A stretch of DNA of 64,000 nucleotides. Source: Rapana venosa (lineage: Eukaryota; Mollusca; Gastropoda; Neogastropoda; Muricidae). The notes below the pieces were generated by a model. The model was not told the origin of the DNA and did not search any database. It saw nothing but the letters and a program-made list of their open reading frames with translations. Positions within the stretch are counted from its first letter, which is position 1. Every line of letters starts with the position of its first letter. Position numbers and translations under genes: made by a program. Shown here in pieces: positions 21,640 to 34,311 of the stretch. The stretch lies in NCBI GenBank assembly GCA_028751875.1, contig CM054134.1, positions 66,025,424 to 66,089,423 on the forward strand, in the 5' to 3' direction.

Positions 21640-23275
21640 CAAGATTCAAGATTTAATTCCTTTCACCCTTTTGGGGGTATGGAGGATTACAACAGAATAG
21701 ACCTAACAGCAATACATCCAAAACTGAAACTGGAACTGAAAAGCAAAAGTTCATCGCAAAATAATACGCAAACAGTATCAAAGTCTCAAGACTATTTTTA
21801 AAGTATACGGATTTCTTTAAATGACACAACCTACACTTGTGAAAGACAAGTGCAATTTCAAGAAATGCCTGCAAATCTTATGAATTTTGAGAGCGACAGG
21901 AGAACTTTTCGAGATTTGCATCTCATTTGCCTACAGAAATTATAACTGAAGAAAATGTCCGGGAATGAAATCTTGTCGTAAATGTTTGAGGTGGGGACAT
22001 TCCATGATAAAATGAAATTCATCTCCTAAAACAGACATATTGCATTTTTAACATATGGTATATTATGGAAACGTCCAACCTCAATCAGAAGATTGTGACC
22101 GCTACAACGAAATTTCATAAGAGCATAAACATATACATCTGGTAGACCAGTTATATATTTTTCCATACCAAAATCGATCTTATAGTTTTTATAACAAAGG
22201 CATCTACTAGTATTCATTCCACAGCTCAGTTCTCCATTCATTAACAAAATTTTCTGTTAAAAATGCTTTGATATGTGAACTTGTAGAATTAATACTTAAA
22301 TAAAACTGTCTCTCCCACAAACAGTCAAATCCGCTTTGTACTAAAATATTTTGTACCTTATTTAGCCATGATGATTGAAACAAAGATTTGTCATGTAAAT
22401 ATTTCATCATCTGATAAACTTTTGACGATAGCTTTTCAGACTGAATGTCAAGCAGCTGCATCCAGAAACGAACCATTCGAACAGACCAAAATAGACAAGG
22501 GATATCTGCCTGTTTCTCAATATACTAGCAAAGTTGACGTTGTACTCTTCAAACGAAAAATGTACTTTAAAAATCTCAACTGAAACTTACCAATTATTAC
22601 TAGGTTTTCATATCCCCAAATTTGACATCCATACAACTAAACAGGTACAACGATTTTATCAAATAAATCAAGTGTCACATGTATAGGTAGTTCTTTTTGC
22701 CGTGCAGTCCTTATCACACTAAACAACTTTAGAAGCTTTATCATAAGCATTTTTCTTGCATTTCGCAAAACTACCACTCTTACTGAAGTCATTTCCTAAA
22801 TATTTAAAACTGTTAACAACTTCCAACACTTTTCTACCATACCTAAACATGTTTCCAGATCTATTGCGGCCGATTACCATGATTTTTGTTTTCACTGGAT
22901 TCACAACAAGTTTTTACCGAGAACAGTAAACATATAAATTGTCTAAAGCATCTTGTAACCAACCATTCCTTTGTATTAGAGAATAACATAGTATTATCGG
23001 CATATAGCAAAATTAAAAGTTTGGCATAGCTGGTTAACATTTTTTCCATTCGATTAGAGTTGAATATTCAATGGCAAACATTTTATATCTGTCAAATATT
23101 GTTCTAAATCATTCTGAAGCATAGAAAACAAAACAGGAGAAAAACTATCCCCTTGACGGACACCAGTAAAACTTTTGAAATAGTCTGAACAGGTTCCATC
23201 ATTAACAAAAACACAAGATTTTACATTGTCAAACATATTCATGATCCATTACATTTTATTTTGCCAGTTTATACC
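21640..23275 (-). pseudogene. LINE H ORF2 remnant, frameshifted
   Basis: Minus-strand fragments in element order: VKSCVFVND and FTGVRQGDSFSPVLFSM (about 23240-23060), LILLYADNTMLF (the catalytic YADD box reads YADN), KTKIMVIGRNR and FKYLGNDFSKSG (about 22900-22720), then YVYALMKFRCSGHNLLIEVG, and after a frame change a zinc-knuckle region with C, GDEFHF and EC (about 22045-21990). YADN and several frameshifts mark it as dead. Confidence 0.75.
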
Positions 23276-24265
23276 ATAATAGCCAGGCAGGTAAGGAGAG
23301 AATATGTCACCTATTGTGCATTTCTGGTTAGAAGTGTAAAATTTGGCATGTGGGTACCTAAATCCCTTCTAAATCATATAAGAAAGGGAAACAGGATTGG
23401 CGTGACCTCTGGAAGGTGTGGCGTTACATTTAATTAGGTCAGTATGTCGTACTCCTTTTTGATAGGTGTGCATGTAAACATTGAGTGCTAAAGTATCTAA
23501 AGACTGCATTGTGTCAATTCTGACCTTGCATTTGACATAACAAACTGTTACTTTAGTTTGTTGTTGGACATCAATTAAGAAGGTCAGCTAAAATTAGGTC
23601 AAATTCAGTTCAAATTGATTTTTTCATCTGTTTGTTGGTGTCTTTCATCTCCAAGCGCTCTTTGCTCAGCCATGAAATAACAACAATTGTTTCTGGATCA
23701 CAAGCTGATCTGAACTAGTTTTTGTGAATAAAAACAGCCATTTTATTGAGAACAGCTAAAGTAGGTCAAGTCTTTTGAAGGAAACAGGGCTCACATTTCC
23801 CTCTTACCTCTTCATACTTTCTTATTTCAATTTAACTCTCTTTACTTATTCTTAGAAAATACCTGGGATGTCAAAAAAGATAATTGTGTCTGTTATTATT
23901 GCTTAAGTTAATAGACAACAATTGCATTCTTCCTACATAAGGCAAGGTTTGACCTGTTTAGGACTCTCTTGACCTATAAAAATTAATTGGTGCTCTCTTT
24001 ATAACATGTATCATAATTCTTTTTCAGGTTTGTTTCTTTTTAACATGAATATAACCTGAATATATGAATATATTCATGCTTATTTTGTGTAGTTACTAAA
24101 CAAATGTATGCCATAATATCACATTACATTACAATGTAGATTACATTGCACTGCATTAGCATTCTACATAAAGTCCAGGCTACTGCTCTGAGGGAGAGTG
24201 CATCACCATTGTGCAGTACTGGGATTTTGTTGTTGTACACTGTGTGCATGCATGTTTGCCTGCAT

Positions 24266-24268
<3 letters not shown>
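23276..24268. other. No gene seen
   Basis: AT-rich sequence without recognisable exons or repeat copies elsewhere in the window. Confidence 0.5.
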
Positions 24269-24347
<79 letters not shown>

Positions 24348-24391
24348 GTATGTATGTATGTATGTATGTATGTGTGTGTGTGTGTGTGTGT
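24269..24391. repeat. (AT)n-(GTAT)n-(GT)n compound microsatellite
   Basis: About 38 AT units pass into GTAT and then GT units. Confidence 0.95.
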
Positions 24392-24490
24392 CCAAAAAGA
24401 CTCAAAATCAAACTACCACTCATGGTGTAGCTGATAACAAGTGGCACAATGGGATATTTGTAAATGCTTTTCCTTTAAACCCACATGCCA

Positions 24491-24733
24491 TTACTGTTGT
24501 CCAATAAAGAGCTTCCTATAAGGTTTTATTTCCACATAAGGAACCAAAATATGCAGTAAGAAAGCAAGAGCATTGTTCATAATAGTCAGAGGTCTATTTA
24601 GTCTCTCCATCGAGCAATCCTCTAAATCGCGGATGTCAGGATGTTTTGGTCCGCAAAAATCCTGCACCTGAGAGTACAAAATGTGTTTGTAAAATCTATT
24701 GCACTAATCTTAGCTTTCATTAGGGGCATGGTA
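24491..24733 (-). other. Possible LINE C-terminal fragment at contig end
   Basis: A minus-strand frame contains DLEDCSMERLNRPLTIMNN, which resembles the tail region of some LINE ORF2 proteins. It runs into the gap at 24734. The assignment is weak. Confidence 0.25.
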
Positions 24734-25233
24734 NNNNNNNNNNNNNNNNNNNNNNNNNNNNNNNNNNNNNNNNNNNNNNNNNNNNNNNNNNNNNNNNNNN
24801 NNNNNNNNNNNNNNNNNNNNNNNNNNNNNNNNNNNNNNNNNNNNNNNNNNNNNNNNNNNNNNNNNNNNNNNNNNNNNNNNNNNNNNNNNNNNNNNNNNNN
24901 NNNNNNNNNNNNNNNNNNNNNNNNNNNNNNNNNNNNNNNNNNNNNNNNNNNNNNNNNNNNNNNNNNNNNNNNNNNNNNNNNNNNNNNNNNNNNNNNNNNN
25001 NNNNNNNNNNNNNNNNNNNNNNNNNNNNNNNNNNNNNNNNNNNNNNNNNNNNNNNNNNNNNNNNNNNNNNNNNNNNNNNNNNNNNNNNNNNNNNNNNNNN
25101 NNNNNNNNNNNNNNNNNNNNNNNNNNNNNNNNNNNNNNNNNNNNNNNNNNNNNNNNNNNNNNNNNNNNNNNNNNNNNNNNNNNNNNNNNNNNNNNNNNNN
25201 NNNNNNNNNNNNNNNNNNNNNNNNNNNNNNNNN
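24734..25233. other. Assembly gap, exactly 500 N
   Basis: A fixed-size placeholder joining two contigs; the true distance and order are unknown. ORFs spanning it are meaningless. Confidence 0.99.
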
Positions 25234-27430
25234 AAGAAATGTGTCACCCGTCGCAATCTCAAGGCCATAAATATTGAAACCTTCTCCACACAAGTTGCTG
25301 AATGCCTATCACTAACCTCTGACAACACTGACCACTCGAAACACTACCATACTGTTCTCAATCAACTGCTTGATGAGCATGCACCTCCCACTGACCGTCT
25401 CCTGCCTGATAGGCCCTGTGCACCATAGTACACCCATGACATCCTGGTTGCAAAGCGCAAACGCAGGCAACTAGAGCGGCAGTGGCAAAAACAAAAACGG
25501 AAATCAAGCAGCTCTTCCGAAAACAGATAAACAAAGTCAAATCTTTAATTCCTTCAGAAAAAAACAAAGTACTACTCTTCTCAAGTTCTTGATGCCACGT
25601 CAATGAAATCTCTCTTTTCCCTCACGTCCACTCTCCTTGGATCTGTGAAGGCAAGCCCTCTGCCTTCCATCCACAACCACTCTGAACTTCCTTCTATATT
25701 TTCTGCATTCTTTTCTGACAATATCCGTAACATTCGTTCCAGATTGAGTCAGACTCTTTCCAGCCTGGACTTCCTGATCCCCAATTCTCTGGTACTCCTC
25801 TCCTTTTCTTTCATTCAACGAATGAGAAAGAAATCACGGAAAGGAATGACTATAAAATCATGTGACCTTGATCCCATACCTGCTTCTCTTTTCGTACAGT
25901 GCCTACCACAACTTATACCCGCTATCACGAAAATAGCGAACTCATCTCTTGTTTCAGGAAATGTTCTATCATCTCTCAAAATTGCAATAGTTACACCTCT
26001 ACTCAAAAAGCATGACCTTGACCCTAACATTCTGAAGAGTTATAGACCTGTTTCTAACCTACCGTTCATCTCTAAAGTCCTTGAAAAAGTAGTTCTAAAA
26101 CAGCTCAATAACCCCCTTCTCTCCAACAGTCTTTTTCCTGAGTTTCAGTCTGCATATCGCGTCAACCATAGTACTGAAACTACCATAGTCCATACCTTAA
26201 ACACACTTCTACTTGCTTCTGACTCGGGGAAAATCTCCATTCCCACTCTACTCGACTTACCTGCAGCCTTTGACACTATTGACTATTCAATTCTTCTCTC
26301 CCATCTTCAAAAAACATTCGGTGTTACTGGCACAGCCCTCTCCTGGTTCAGTTCATGCCTCACTGACCGATTCCAGACAGCTGCGGTAAACAAGATACAG
26401 TCAATACCTGCCAAACTGGAATGTGGTGTCCCGCAGGGATCAGTTCTCGGCCCTGTTCTTTTCACTCTCTATACTGCTCCACTATCACATATGATAAACC
26501 GTCATCATATCAACTATCATTTTTACGCAGATGACTCTCAGATTCAAAGTAGCATTACACTTGAAAATCTGCCTTCTCTCTTGACAAATATGGCCTACTG
26601 CTTTCAAGATATCCAAAACTGGATGATACAAAACAAGTTACAGTTCAACGCAGATAAAACTGAAGCCATGCTTGTAGGGACCAAACACAAACTCTCTTTC
26701 ATTACAACAACTTCAATAGAACTCGGCAATACATCAGTCCCTCTATCCACTGCTGTGAAGTATCTAGGAGTTGTTATCGAAAACACACTGTCTATGCAAA
26801 AATTCATCACCCAGACCTGCCAGTCGTGCTACTATCAATTACGGCGTATTAGTGCAATTTGAAAGTACCTGTCCACTGATGCAACATCCAAACTTGTTGT
26901 GTCTCTCATTCTCTCACGTCTGGACTATTGCAATTCTCTTTTAGATGGTCTGCCAGCAACATCTATCCAATCCCTTCAACGTATACAAAACTCTGCAGCT
27001 CGACTAGTCCTCAGAAAAAAAAATCTGAACACATTACTCATCTCTTGCGATCTCTCAACTGGTTGCCTGTGCCACAGAGAGTAAATTATAAGATCAGTAC
27101 CCTCTTTTACAAATGTCTCCACCAAACAGTACCCTCATACCTCTGTGAAAGTCTTCACCTGTACACTCCTTCTCGTTCCCTCGGCTCTGCTGCAGATACC
27201 TTGGGCTTACGAATACCTAGATTCAACCAAAATCCACTGTTGGTCGTTGCTCTTTCTCTACTTCTGGTCTATCCATCTGGAGCAACCTTCTTCTCTCTCT
27301 TGGACAAAAGCCTACTTAGGATACATTTAAATCCAGCCTCAAGACATACTTATTTCAAACCTAACTTTGTCCCTCCTCTTTCATCTCAAAACTGCCCCTG
27401 CCTTCAACAGCCCAAATCCCATTACCCTGA
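25234..27430 (+). pseudogene. L2/CR1-like reverse transcriptase ORF2
   Basis: Motifs in order: LLDEHAPPTDR, a TAG stop at 25426-25428 where Trp is expected (P-W-Y-T), an RRQLERQW block, FSAFFSDNIRNIRS, RPVSNLPFISKVLEKVV, FQSAYRVNHSTETT, DLPAAFDTIDYSILL, GVPQGSVLGPVLFTLYT, the catalytic YADD (FYADDSQIQ), KTEAMLVGT and YLGVVIENTLSM. A TGA stop at 26860-26862 replaces an Arg codon. After it come [16 protein letters not shown] and, following a shift in an A run near 27015, [16 protein letters not shown] and YTPSRSLGSAADTL. GVPQGSVLGP and YADD with DYCNSLL are typical of the L2/CR1 group. At least two stops and several frameshifts make this copy inactive. Confidence 0.9.
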
Positions 27431-27440
27431 CAAAGCCTAC

Positions 27441-27480
<40 letters not shown>

Positions 27481-27481
27481 T

Positions 27482-27513
<32 letters not shown>

Positions 27514-27690
27514 TTGTGTGGTGTGTGTGTGTGGTATGTGTGTAGGTACGTACATTTGAATATTGCTTAAGTGTTATTAGTTATTGGCTGCAATGACTAT
27601 AGTATATGTTGAGTGCAAGCGCTCTGATTGTCTTTCTTCGCATTGATTAGCGCCTATACAAAATTCCATTTAGTATTCTTCTTCTTCTTC
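25234..27690 (+). mobile_element. L2/CR1-like LINE, 5' end in the gap
   Basis: Contig 2 opens inside the ORF2 endonuclease-RT linker (RRNLKAINIETF). The RT, the C-terminal region, a (GT)n tract (27446-27545) and the 3' end with TAGCGCCTATACAAAATTCC (about 27650-27670) follow, with a T/TTC-rich tail. The 3' signature is shared with 8142-8284 and 29200-29320. Confidence 0.85.
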
Positions 27691-27839
27691 TTCTTGTTCT
27701 TGTTATCTTCCTTTCTTCTTCTTCTTTGTTCTTCTCTTTTTTTTTTCTTTTCTTATTCATCTTCTCTTCTTCTTCATGGTTTAAAACTCCAGATGAAGCC
27801 GTGTTTCCAGACACAAAAAAGTATGTTATTTCGAGCCAG

Positions 27840-28105
27840 AAGGCCCACTAGAGGGAGCTTATCTCTGGTTTCTGTAGCGTTAAGCGAAAACTGATGGTTT
27901 TCTTAACCACCCCTGTGAAGGACGCTAGTCTGTCGCTGATACTTCCCCAGCAGAGCTGGTCCACTTGTACACCTGGGTGGAGTGAGGAAAATAGGAGTAA
28001 AGTGTCTTTCCCAAGGGCACAACACCGAGCCGAGCGGGGATCGAACCCGCGACCTCAACCAAGATGGTTATTCAATAGGATTTTTGCTCTAGATGCTGCT
28101 TAAAT
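27840..28105 (-). mobile_element. SINE-like repeat with tRNA-type B box
   Basis: The minus strand has GGTCGCGGGTTCGATCCCC followed by GTGTTGTGCCCTTGGGAAAG and ACTTTACTCC. This arrangement is common in marine-invertebrate tRNA-derived SINEs. It is the only copy in the window. It is not a tRNA gene: no cloverleaf closes around the B box. Confidence 0.55.
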
Positions 28106-28184
28106 TATTGTATTGATTTCACACATTACCACCTCTCTCTCTCCATATATATAAGATAAGCTATATAATCTTAAATATATATAT

Positions 28185-29127
28185 ATATTCTTCTTCAAGT
28201 GTCCGGTCTGGTCCTGCAGACATCGACGATCATGGCTCTCCATTCTTCCCTGTTCTCGGTCCCTCTCATGAGCTCATTGTTAGTGCCCTCTTCTATTCGT
28301 TGCGAATTTGTTTATTTAAGCTGTCTGTGATATTTTGTGCGTTGTCTTCCTCTGCTCTTGTTTCCACAGATTTTGCCACTCTAACAGTTTATCCCTAGTC
28401 CGTCAGCCCTGATTATATGGCCGAAAAATTTGAGCTGTCTTTCTCTGATGGTGTTGAGAAGGGGATCTCTTGTACCAGCCATTTCCATTACTTCTGCATT
28501 AGTTTTGTCTTTTTGTCCATGGGATTGTCATGTTTCTCGGATTGAACCACATTTCCACTGCTTCTAGTCGCTGTTCTGTCGTCTTTGGCTAGGGCTCCAG
28601 CACTCAATCGTACAGAAGAATGGACCTACGGTAGGCTCTCAAACCATGGATCTTTGTCTTGGGCTTATCGTACTGTTGGTATTAAATGCATTTCATGTTG
28701 TTAAAGTTGCTTAGACTTGACGATTTCTCTTCTGATTTATGGTAAACTTGCACGTTCTCCGGGGTGATAGTACAACAAGGTATTTTAAGGTGTTTACTTG
28801 TCTGATTCTCCTACTTTACAGGATATTGTTGCATTGGGGTATAACAGCTTTTTTCGAGTACCCAACATGCATTCTGTATTCGTTGCATTGAGCTTAAACT
28901 TTCTTTCGCTTTCGTTCCTGTCTTCTGTTGTTAAAAATCTTTTGTCAGTTTTTCTTCAGAGTCGGGATAGGACTGTGTCATCTGCATATCTCAGGTTGTT
29001 GTTTATGTTGTGGCCACCTACACTAATTCCCTCATGATTCTCACAATATTTCTTAGAATTATTTTCACTATATACATTAAATAAATCAGGCGAGAACACG
29101 CAGCCTGCCTCACACCCCTGCAGATTG
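28185..29127 (-). pseudogene. RTE-like copy F2, frameshifted
   Basis: It closely resembles F1 (30286-31280) over its whole length, including the 3' start at TTCTTCTTCAAGTGTCCGG and the 5' limit near CAGATTGGTCTATATTGAC, but it carries many single-base gains and losses that destroy the frame. A GCGT tetranucleotide tract (29139-29176) follows at once. Confidence 0.85.
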
Positions 29128-29138
29128 GTCTATATTGA

Positions 29139-29143
29139 CGTGG

Positions 29144-29175
<32 letters not shown>

Positions 29176-29176
29176 T
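29139..29176. repeat. (GCGT)n microsatellite
   Basis: Nine GCGT/GCGTCC units directly at the 5' edge of F2. Confidence 0.9.
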
Positions 29177-29199
29177 CCGTGAGTGTGTATACATTTGAA

Positions 29200-29322
29200 T
29201 TTGTAAAAACTATTAATTGTAACGTGATGTATGTGTAAGAGTAGGATGAATTCAAGCCTTTGATTTGTTTTTGTAAGATATAGCGCTATATATATATTCC
29301 ATTTATTATTATTATTATTAGA
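29200..29322 (+). mobile_element. L2-like 3' end fragment
   Basis: Contains GTAAGATATAGCGCTATATA and TTCCATTTATTATTATT, the same 3' end as at 8230-8300. Confidence 0.7.
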
Positions 29323-29612
29323 ATACAAGGCAGAGTCAAATACACAATGAACTGAAGAACAACATGAAGAAACAGCAGGATTTCTTACAATGTTGGAACA
29401 CTGCTTAAGGCTTTATCATGCCATGAAAAGCTTGTGCAGAAGGCTAACGTTAAACTTGAAGATGTTAAAGCAGAGGAAGGTGTTATAGAAGAAAGAATGA
29501 GCTCGTCTACACGTGACAAAATCTGTGTCATACTTGCTGGGCTTCTACTGTGAAAAACATGATGATCGACACACACACTTGGAAGTAAACACTGTGATCC
29601 TCCGGTGTGTTC

Positions 29613-30132
29613 CTATTCTGCAGATGACTGCAGGACCAGGTGAGAAAGCCCAAACATGCCATAGTCAATGTTGTCCACTTTAAGTTTAAATAGGTCGTCA
29701 GGTGTTGTCACTGCCACAATGGTGTTAGGGCCAGATGTTTCAGGGGCCTTTTTCAGGTGACACAAGATCTTTCCGTCGTGGTCTTTCATGTCTTTACAGA
29801 CATGCAGGAGCTTGGCACCCATTGGTGTCAGATCTTTGTTGATGTATGTTTCTGTAGGCTGGCTTGTCCTTGAGCTGAAATCTTTTCTTCATCAGAGCTC
29901 TTTTTGATCTCCGAGATGTAATTTTGATCAAAACTGGCCAAGGCTTTCCTCCTGATGATTTTTTTCCGGTGCGATGTACCACAGAAATGTCCTTCGTCGT
30001 CATGTCACAGACCAGTTCTGTACACATGTCTAATTTTTTATCATCAGTCTCAACCATCCCCCCCCACACACACACACATATCACCATCACTTTGAAGCAA
30101 CAAGGAACAATTTCATACACTATATTTGCCAT
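29613..30132 (-). pseudogene. LINE ORF1-like RNA-binding protein fragment
   Basis: Two minus-strand frames join across a frameshift near 29845. The first reads ISVVHRTGKKSSGGKPWPVL, the SRRSKRALMKKR block and KDKPAYRNI; the second MGAKLLHVCKDMKDHDGK, ILCHLKKAPETSGPNTIV and VTTPDDLF. The layout (R/K-rich RRM-type core, then a CTD-like segment) resembles ORF1 proteins of LINEs, not a cellular gene. It lies between copies F2 and F1 but need not belong to either. Confidence 0.55.
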
Positions 30133-30285
30133 TGTTTTAAAGATAGGGATCCTTTGAGTCTCAATGGGTTTGTTTGAAATAGACCTTATTCAAGTCCCAA
30201 CAATGACAAACACTTCCACTTCGTCTGTGTTTTGCTGTTGTTCTGCTAAACTAGTATGCATTTATCATAGGCAAAGAAGTAGGGT

Positions 30286-31280
30286 CTTCTTCTTCTTCAA
30301 GTGTCCGGTCTGGTCATGCAGACATCGACGATCATGGCTCTCCATTCTTCCCTGTTCTCGGTCCCTCTCATGAGATCATTGTTGGTGCCCTCTTTATTCG
30401 TTGCGAATTTGTTTAAGCTGTCTGTGAATTTTGTGCGTTGTCTTCCTCTGCTCTTGTTTCCACAGATTTTGCCACTCCATAACAGTTTCTCTAGTCCGTC
30501 AGCCCTGATTATATGGCCGAAAAATTTGAGCTGTCTTTCTCTGATGGTGTTGAGAAGGGATCTCTTGTACCCAGTCATTTCCATTACTTCTGCATTTGTT
30601 TTTCTTTTTGTCCATGAGACTTTCATGATTCTCCGGATGAACCACATCTCCACTGCTTCTAGTCGCTGTTCTTTGTCCTTGGCTAGGGTCCAGCACTCAC
30701 ATCCGTACAGAAGAATGGACCATACGTAGGCTCTCAAAACATGGATCTTTGTCTTGAGGCGTATCTTACTGTTGGTAAAAATGCATTTCATGTTGTTAAA
30801 AGTTGCCTTAGATTGGCCGATTCTCTTCTTGATTTCTGTGTCACACATGCCGTCCGGGGTGATAGTACAACCAAGGTATTTAAAGGTGTTTACTTGTCTG
30901 ATTCTCTCTCCTTTACAGGCTATGTTGCATTGTGGTATAACAGCTTTTTTCGAGATCACCATGCATTCTGTCTTCTTTGCATTGAGCTGTAATCCTTTCT
31001 TTTCGCTTTCGTCTGTTACTGTTGTTAAAATCTTTTGCAGTTTTTCTTCAGAGTCGGCGATAAGGACTGTGTCATCTGCATATCTCAGGTTGTTGATGTT
31101 GTGGCCACCTACACTAATTCCCTCATGATTCTCAATATTTCGTAGAATTATTTCACTATATACATTAAATAAATCAGGCGAGAACACGCAGCCCTGCCTC
31201 ACACCCCTGCAGATTGGTCTATATTGACTGATGTCATTGTTGACTCTAATGGCTGCCTGTGGACTTCCGACCCAGAACAG
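30286..31280 (-). mobile_element. RTE-like copy F1 with 10-bp TSDs
   Basis: The direct repeat GAAGTAGGGT lies at 30276-30285 and 31281-31290. The 3' end on the minus strand is (GAA)n. The element is 5'-truncated inside the RT. Confidence 0.85.
30297..31280 (-). pseudogene. RTE-like RT C-terminal part, open frame (F1)
   Basis: The frame is open from the truncation point (AAIRVNND) through CRGVRQGCVFSPDLFNVYS, the catalytic YADD (LRYADDTVLIAD), KKTECMVISKK, FKYLGCTITPDG, LLYGCECWTLA, LKFFGHIIRADG and the SRGRQRTKFTDSL region to the stop at 30297-30299. About 327 codons are uninterrupted, although the fingers domain and endonuclease are missing. Intact coding over this length suggests a fairly recent insertion; it cannot act alone. 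Confidence 0.85.
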
Positions 31281-31510
31281 GAAGTAGGGTAAAACACATT
31301 AAACAAGATCAGAATCCAGCTAAATATAGTACAGCAGCTGACATGACGTCACAAAGAGTAGCAGGGAAAACAACAGGAGGAAGCAAAAAGATCTTGTTCA
31401 TACAGATGTATTTTCTGATTGGTTCCCTCCATTCAGTAACGGAAACAAAAACAAAATAGACCAGTGCTCGCTTTGTTTGAAGGGGGATAAAGGAATGCCC
31501 TGCCTTTTAT

Positions 31511-31513
<3 letters not shown>

Positions 31514-31569
<56 letters not shown>

Positions 31570-31612
31570 TACATACGTGTGTGTGTGTGTGTGTGTGTAC
31601 GTACATGTGTGT
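31514..31612. repeat. (GT)n microsatellite with GTAC interruptions
   Basis: Dominantly GT, interrupted by TACGTACATACG; it borders the 3' side of the composite repeat at 31613. Confidence 0.95.
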
Positions 31613-32085
31613 GTTGTTTTTTGCTGCCTCAACTTCTGTGATGTTCCTCGCCTTCTGTTCCTCTGCTCATTCCAATTTCCCGCCTCATCCATACCCAGAT
31701 TCGTTATGTCGCATCCTCTGGGTCGGAAGTCCACATGGAGCTCATCAATATCAGTCCACCGTGAAGCCACCAGCGAGAGGAGCCCTGCACTGTTGCTAGG
31801 TCACATTGGTGGTGTTCAGTGGTGCCTGACCTAAGGTAACATACACAGGACACCACCTACTAAGCTTCCTATCAATGATAGTATTACTCAGTCGCGGAGC
31901 CAGACTGAGCGACTCACCCACTCTAGGTGACAACCACCACAATGTCCCTCCAACGACTATTCCCCGTGAACCTCCAACCCTAAAAGGCTTTATCACAAAC
32001 TCACCACAGGAACAGAAGTGTATTGGAAACCAAATATGATGAGGTCATCATGAGACCAGAGCAACTGGGGCCACCAAATAAAAGA

Positions 32086-34270
32086 CATTTTTTAAAATAC
32101 TGTATGATGATGCTGGTATTCAAAATGAAGCTGAAGAAAAACAAACAGCCTGCAAACCCACGTATCAAATTTGACGTGGACAAACTGAAAGATCCAGATG
32201 TCGAGGAGATCTTCCAAGCTAAGCTTGGCGGACGTTTTGCTGCATTAACCCTCCTGGACAATGACATCAATGACCTCACCAACAACTTCAATGAGGCAGT
32301 CCGAGAAACAGCAGAGGAGGTACTCGGTCGTCAGAGGAATAAACACCAGCCATGGACTACCAATGACATCTTGGACCTCTGCGATACAAGAAGAGCACTG
32401 AAACCAACCAGGTCTTCCAACCCTAAAGAATACCGGAGGCCAACAATCTCGTGAAGAAGTCAATGTTAAAGGCCAGAGAGAAGTGGATCAGTGATCAATG
32501 TGATGAATCGAAAAAAACATGAAAGTGGCAACAGTAAAAAGGCATACGACACCCTGAAGAACTCAACAAAACCACTTCAAACCAAATCATCAGTCATTGA
32601 AGACAGCTCCGGAAACCTACAGAAAGCTCAGCTGCATTGAAACAGGTGGTCTGAATATTGTCAAGAACTGTACAACTACCCAATACAACCTGACAAGAGC
32701 ATAATAGAAGAGAAAGCAGCAACATCAAGAGCACCTCGCCATTACCTATACTGAGGGAAGAAGTGGAAGAAGCCATCCGCAGCTTACCAGTAGGAAAGTC
32801 CCCAGGAGCAGACAATATACCAGCAGAGCTGCTCAAGCATGGTGGCGAAACAGTCATCACATATGTTACAGCTATGTGTCAGAAGATTTGGGAGACAAAA
32901 CAGTGGCCAACAGAATGGACACAATCACTCATCATACCCCTGCCCAAGAAGGGGAATTTACGCCATTGCCAAAACTATAGAACAATCAGCCTCATCAGCC
33001 ATGCCAGCAAGATCATGCTCAAAGTTATTTTGAATCGACTCAAGAGGAGCAGAAGAAACACCTTGCAGAGGAACAAGCTGGGTTCAGGGCAGGCAGGAGC
33101 ACAATCGAACAGATTTTTAAACTGCCACATCATGATGGAAAAACATCTTCAACATCAGAGAGACCTGTTCCACAACTTCATCGACTTCAAGAAGCTTTTG
33201 ACAGAGTATGGCACGAAGGCCTGTGGCAGGTCCTCAGAATGTTGGCATTGAAGAAGACTAGTGCAAACCATTCAACACTATACACACTGCAAGCAGTGCA
33301 GTTCCTTTCTGGAACAATCAGGTCGGAGACTACTTTCAAAACCACAGTTGGGGTCCGACAAGGATGCCTGTTATCTCCAGTCCTGTTCAATCTGTTCTTG
33401 GAAAACATCATGAGAGAGACCCTCCATGACTTCCACCCTACCATCTCCATTGGCGGCAGACCCCTCAACAACTTACGGTTTGCCGATGACATTGACCTCA
33501 TGGGCGGAAGTAACACAGAGCTGCAAGATCTTACGACCAGACTTGAGAACAGAGCTGGAGCATATGGGATGGAGGTGAGCTCGGAGAAAAGTAAAGTACT
33601 TGTGAACAGCAGAGCAATGCCACCGCTAAAATTTACATGAACGGCCAACAACTGGAGGAGGTAGACGCTTTTAAATACCTCGGCGCTACACTCACAAAGC
33701 GACGGGCGATCGACGACAGAAATCAAAGTCAGAAATAGCCATGGCAACATCTTCCATGACAAAACTCACCACCATATGGAAAAGTAAAGAGATCAGTTTT
33801 CCCAATCAAACTAAAGCTCTACAAAGCCCTAATTCAGTCGATCCTGCTGTACGGAAGTGAAACCTGGACATTGACTGCTGAACAGCAAAGCGAAATCCAG
33901 TCATTCGAAACAAAATGCCCAGAGAAAAACTACTGGGCATATCCTGAGGAGAACGAAAGACCAATGAATTTGTCAAAAGTCAAATAACACGGCTGGCAGG
34001 TCCACAGGAACCCCTTCTCACCATCGTCAAGAGGAAAAAGCTGACATGGTTCGGCCACGTCACCCGCCACAACACTCTGCCCAAAACAGTACTGCAGGGA
34101 ACACTCGAAGGTGGCAGAAGGAGGGGAAGACAGAACAAGTCATGGATGGACAACATGAGAGAATGGACCAGGATGAATGACTCGGCACTACTGCGCAGAG
34201 CCGAGGACCGAGATGGATGGAGGAGGCTTACCACGGCATCGTCTTTCATGTCTCCCCCACGACCGCCAAG
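32086..34270 (+). pseudogene. RTE C1 linker and reverse transcriptase, frameshifted
   Basis: The linker reads KMKLKKNKQPANPRIKFD, FQAKLGGRFAALTLLDND and RQRNKHQPWTTNDILDLCD (to about 32450), then breaks. The RT resumes at 32763: EEAIRSLPVGKSPGADNIP, LPKKGNLRHCQNYRTISLIS, then a shift before the EEQAGFR region, then HNFIDFKK. From 33239: TTVGVRQGCLLSPVLFNLFL, GGRPLNNLRFADDIDLMGG (FADD box) and GMEVSSEKSKV. Later frames give the KYLGATL-like, YGSETWTLTA, KLTWFGHVTRHN and EGGRRRGRQNKSW blocks. At least five frame changes separate these pieces. Confidence 0.85.
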
Positions 34271-34280
34271 GTCACGGGTC

Positions 34281-34311
<31 letters not shown>
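32086..34311 (+). mobile_element. RTE retrotransposon copy C1
   Basis: 5'-truncated in the endonuclease-RT linker, it ends in (TGA)n at 34281-34311. Sister fragments occur at 40733-41003, 61018-61306 and, in reverse, from 48597 rightward. Exact TSDs cannot be defined because the target region is itself ATG-rich. Confidence 0.85.

Noticed and set aside
24622..25328. ORFs spanning the N run (also at 56459-57199)
   Set aside because: Their interior is unknown sequence; only the ends are real and do not belong together.
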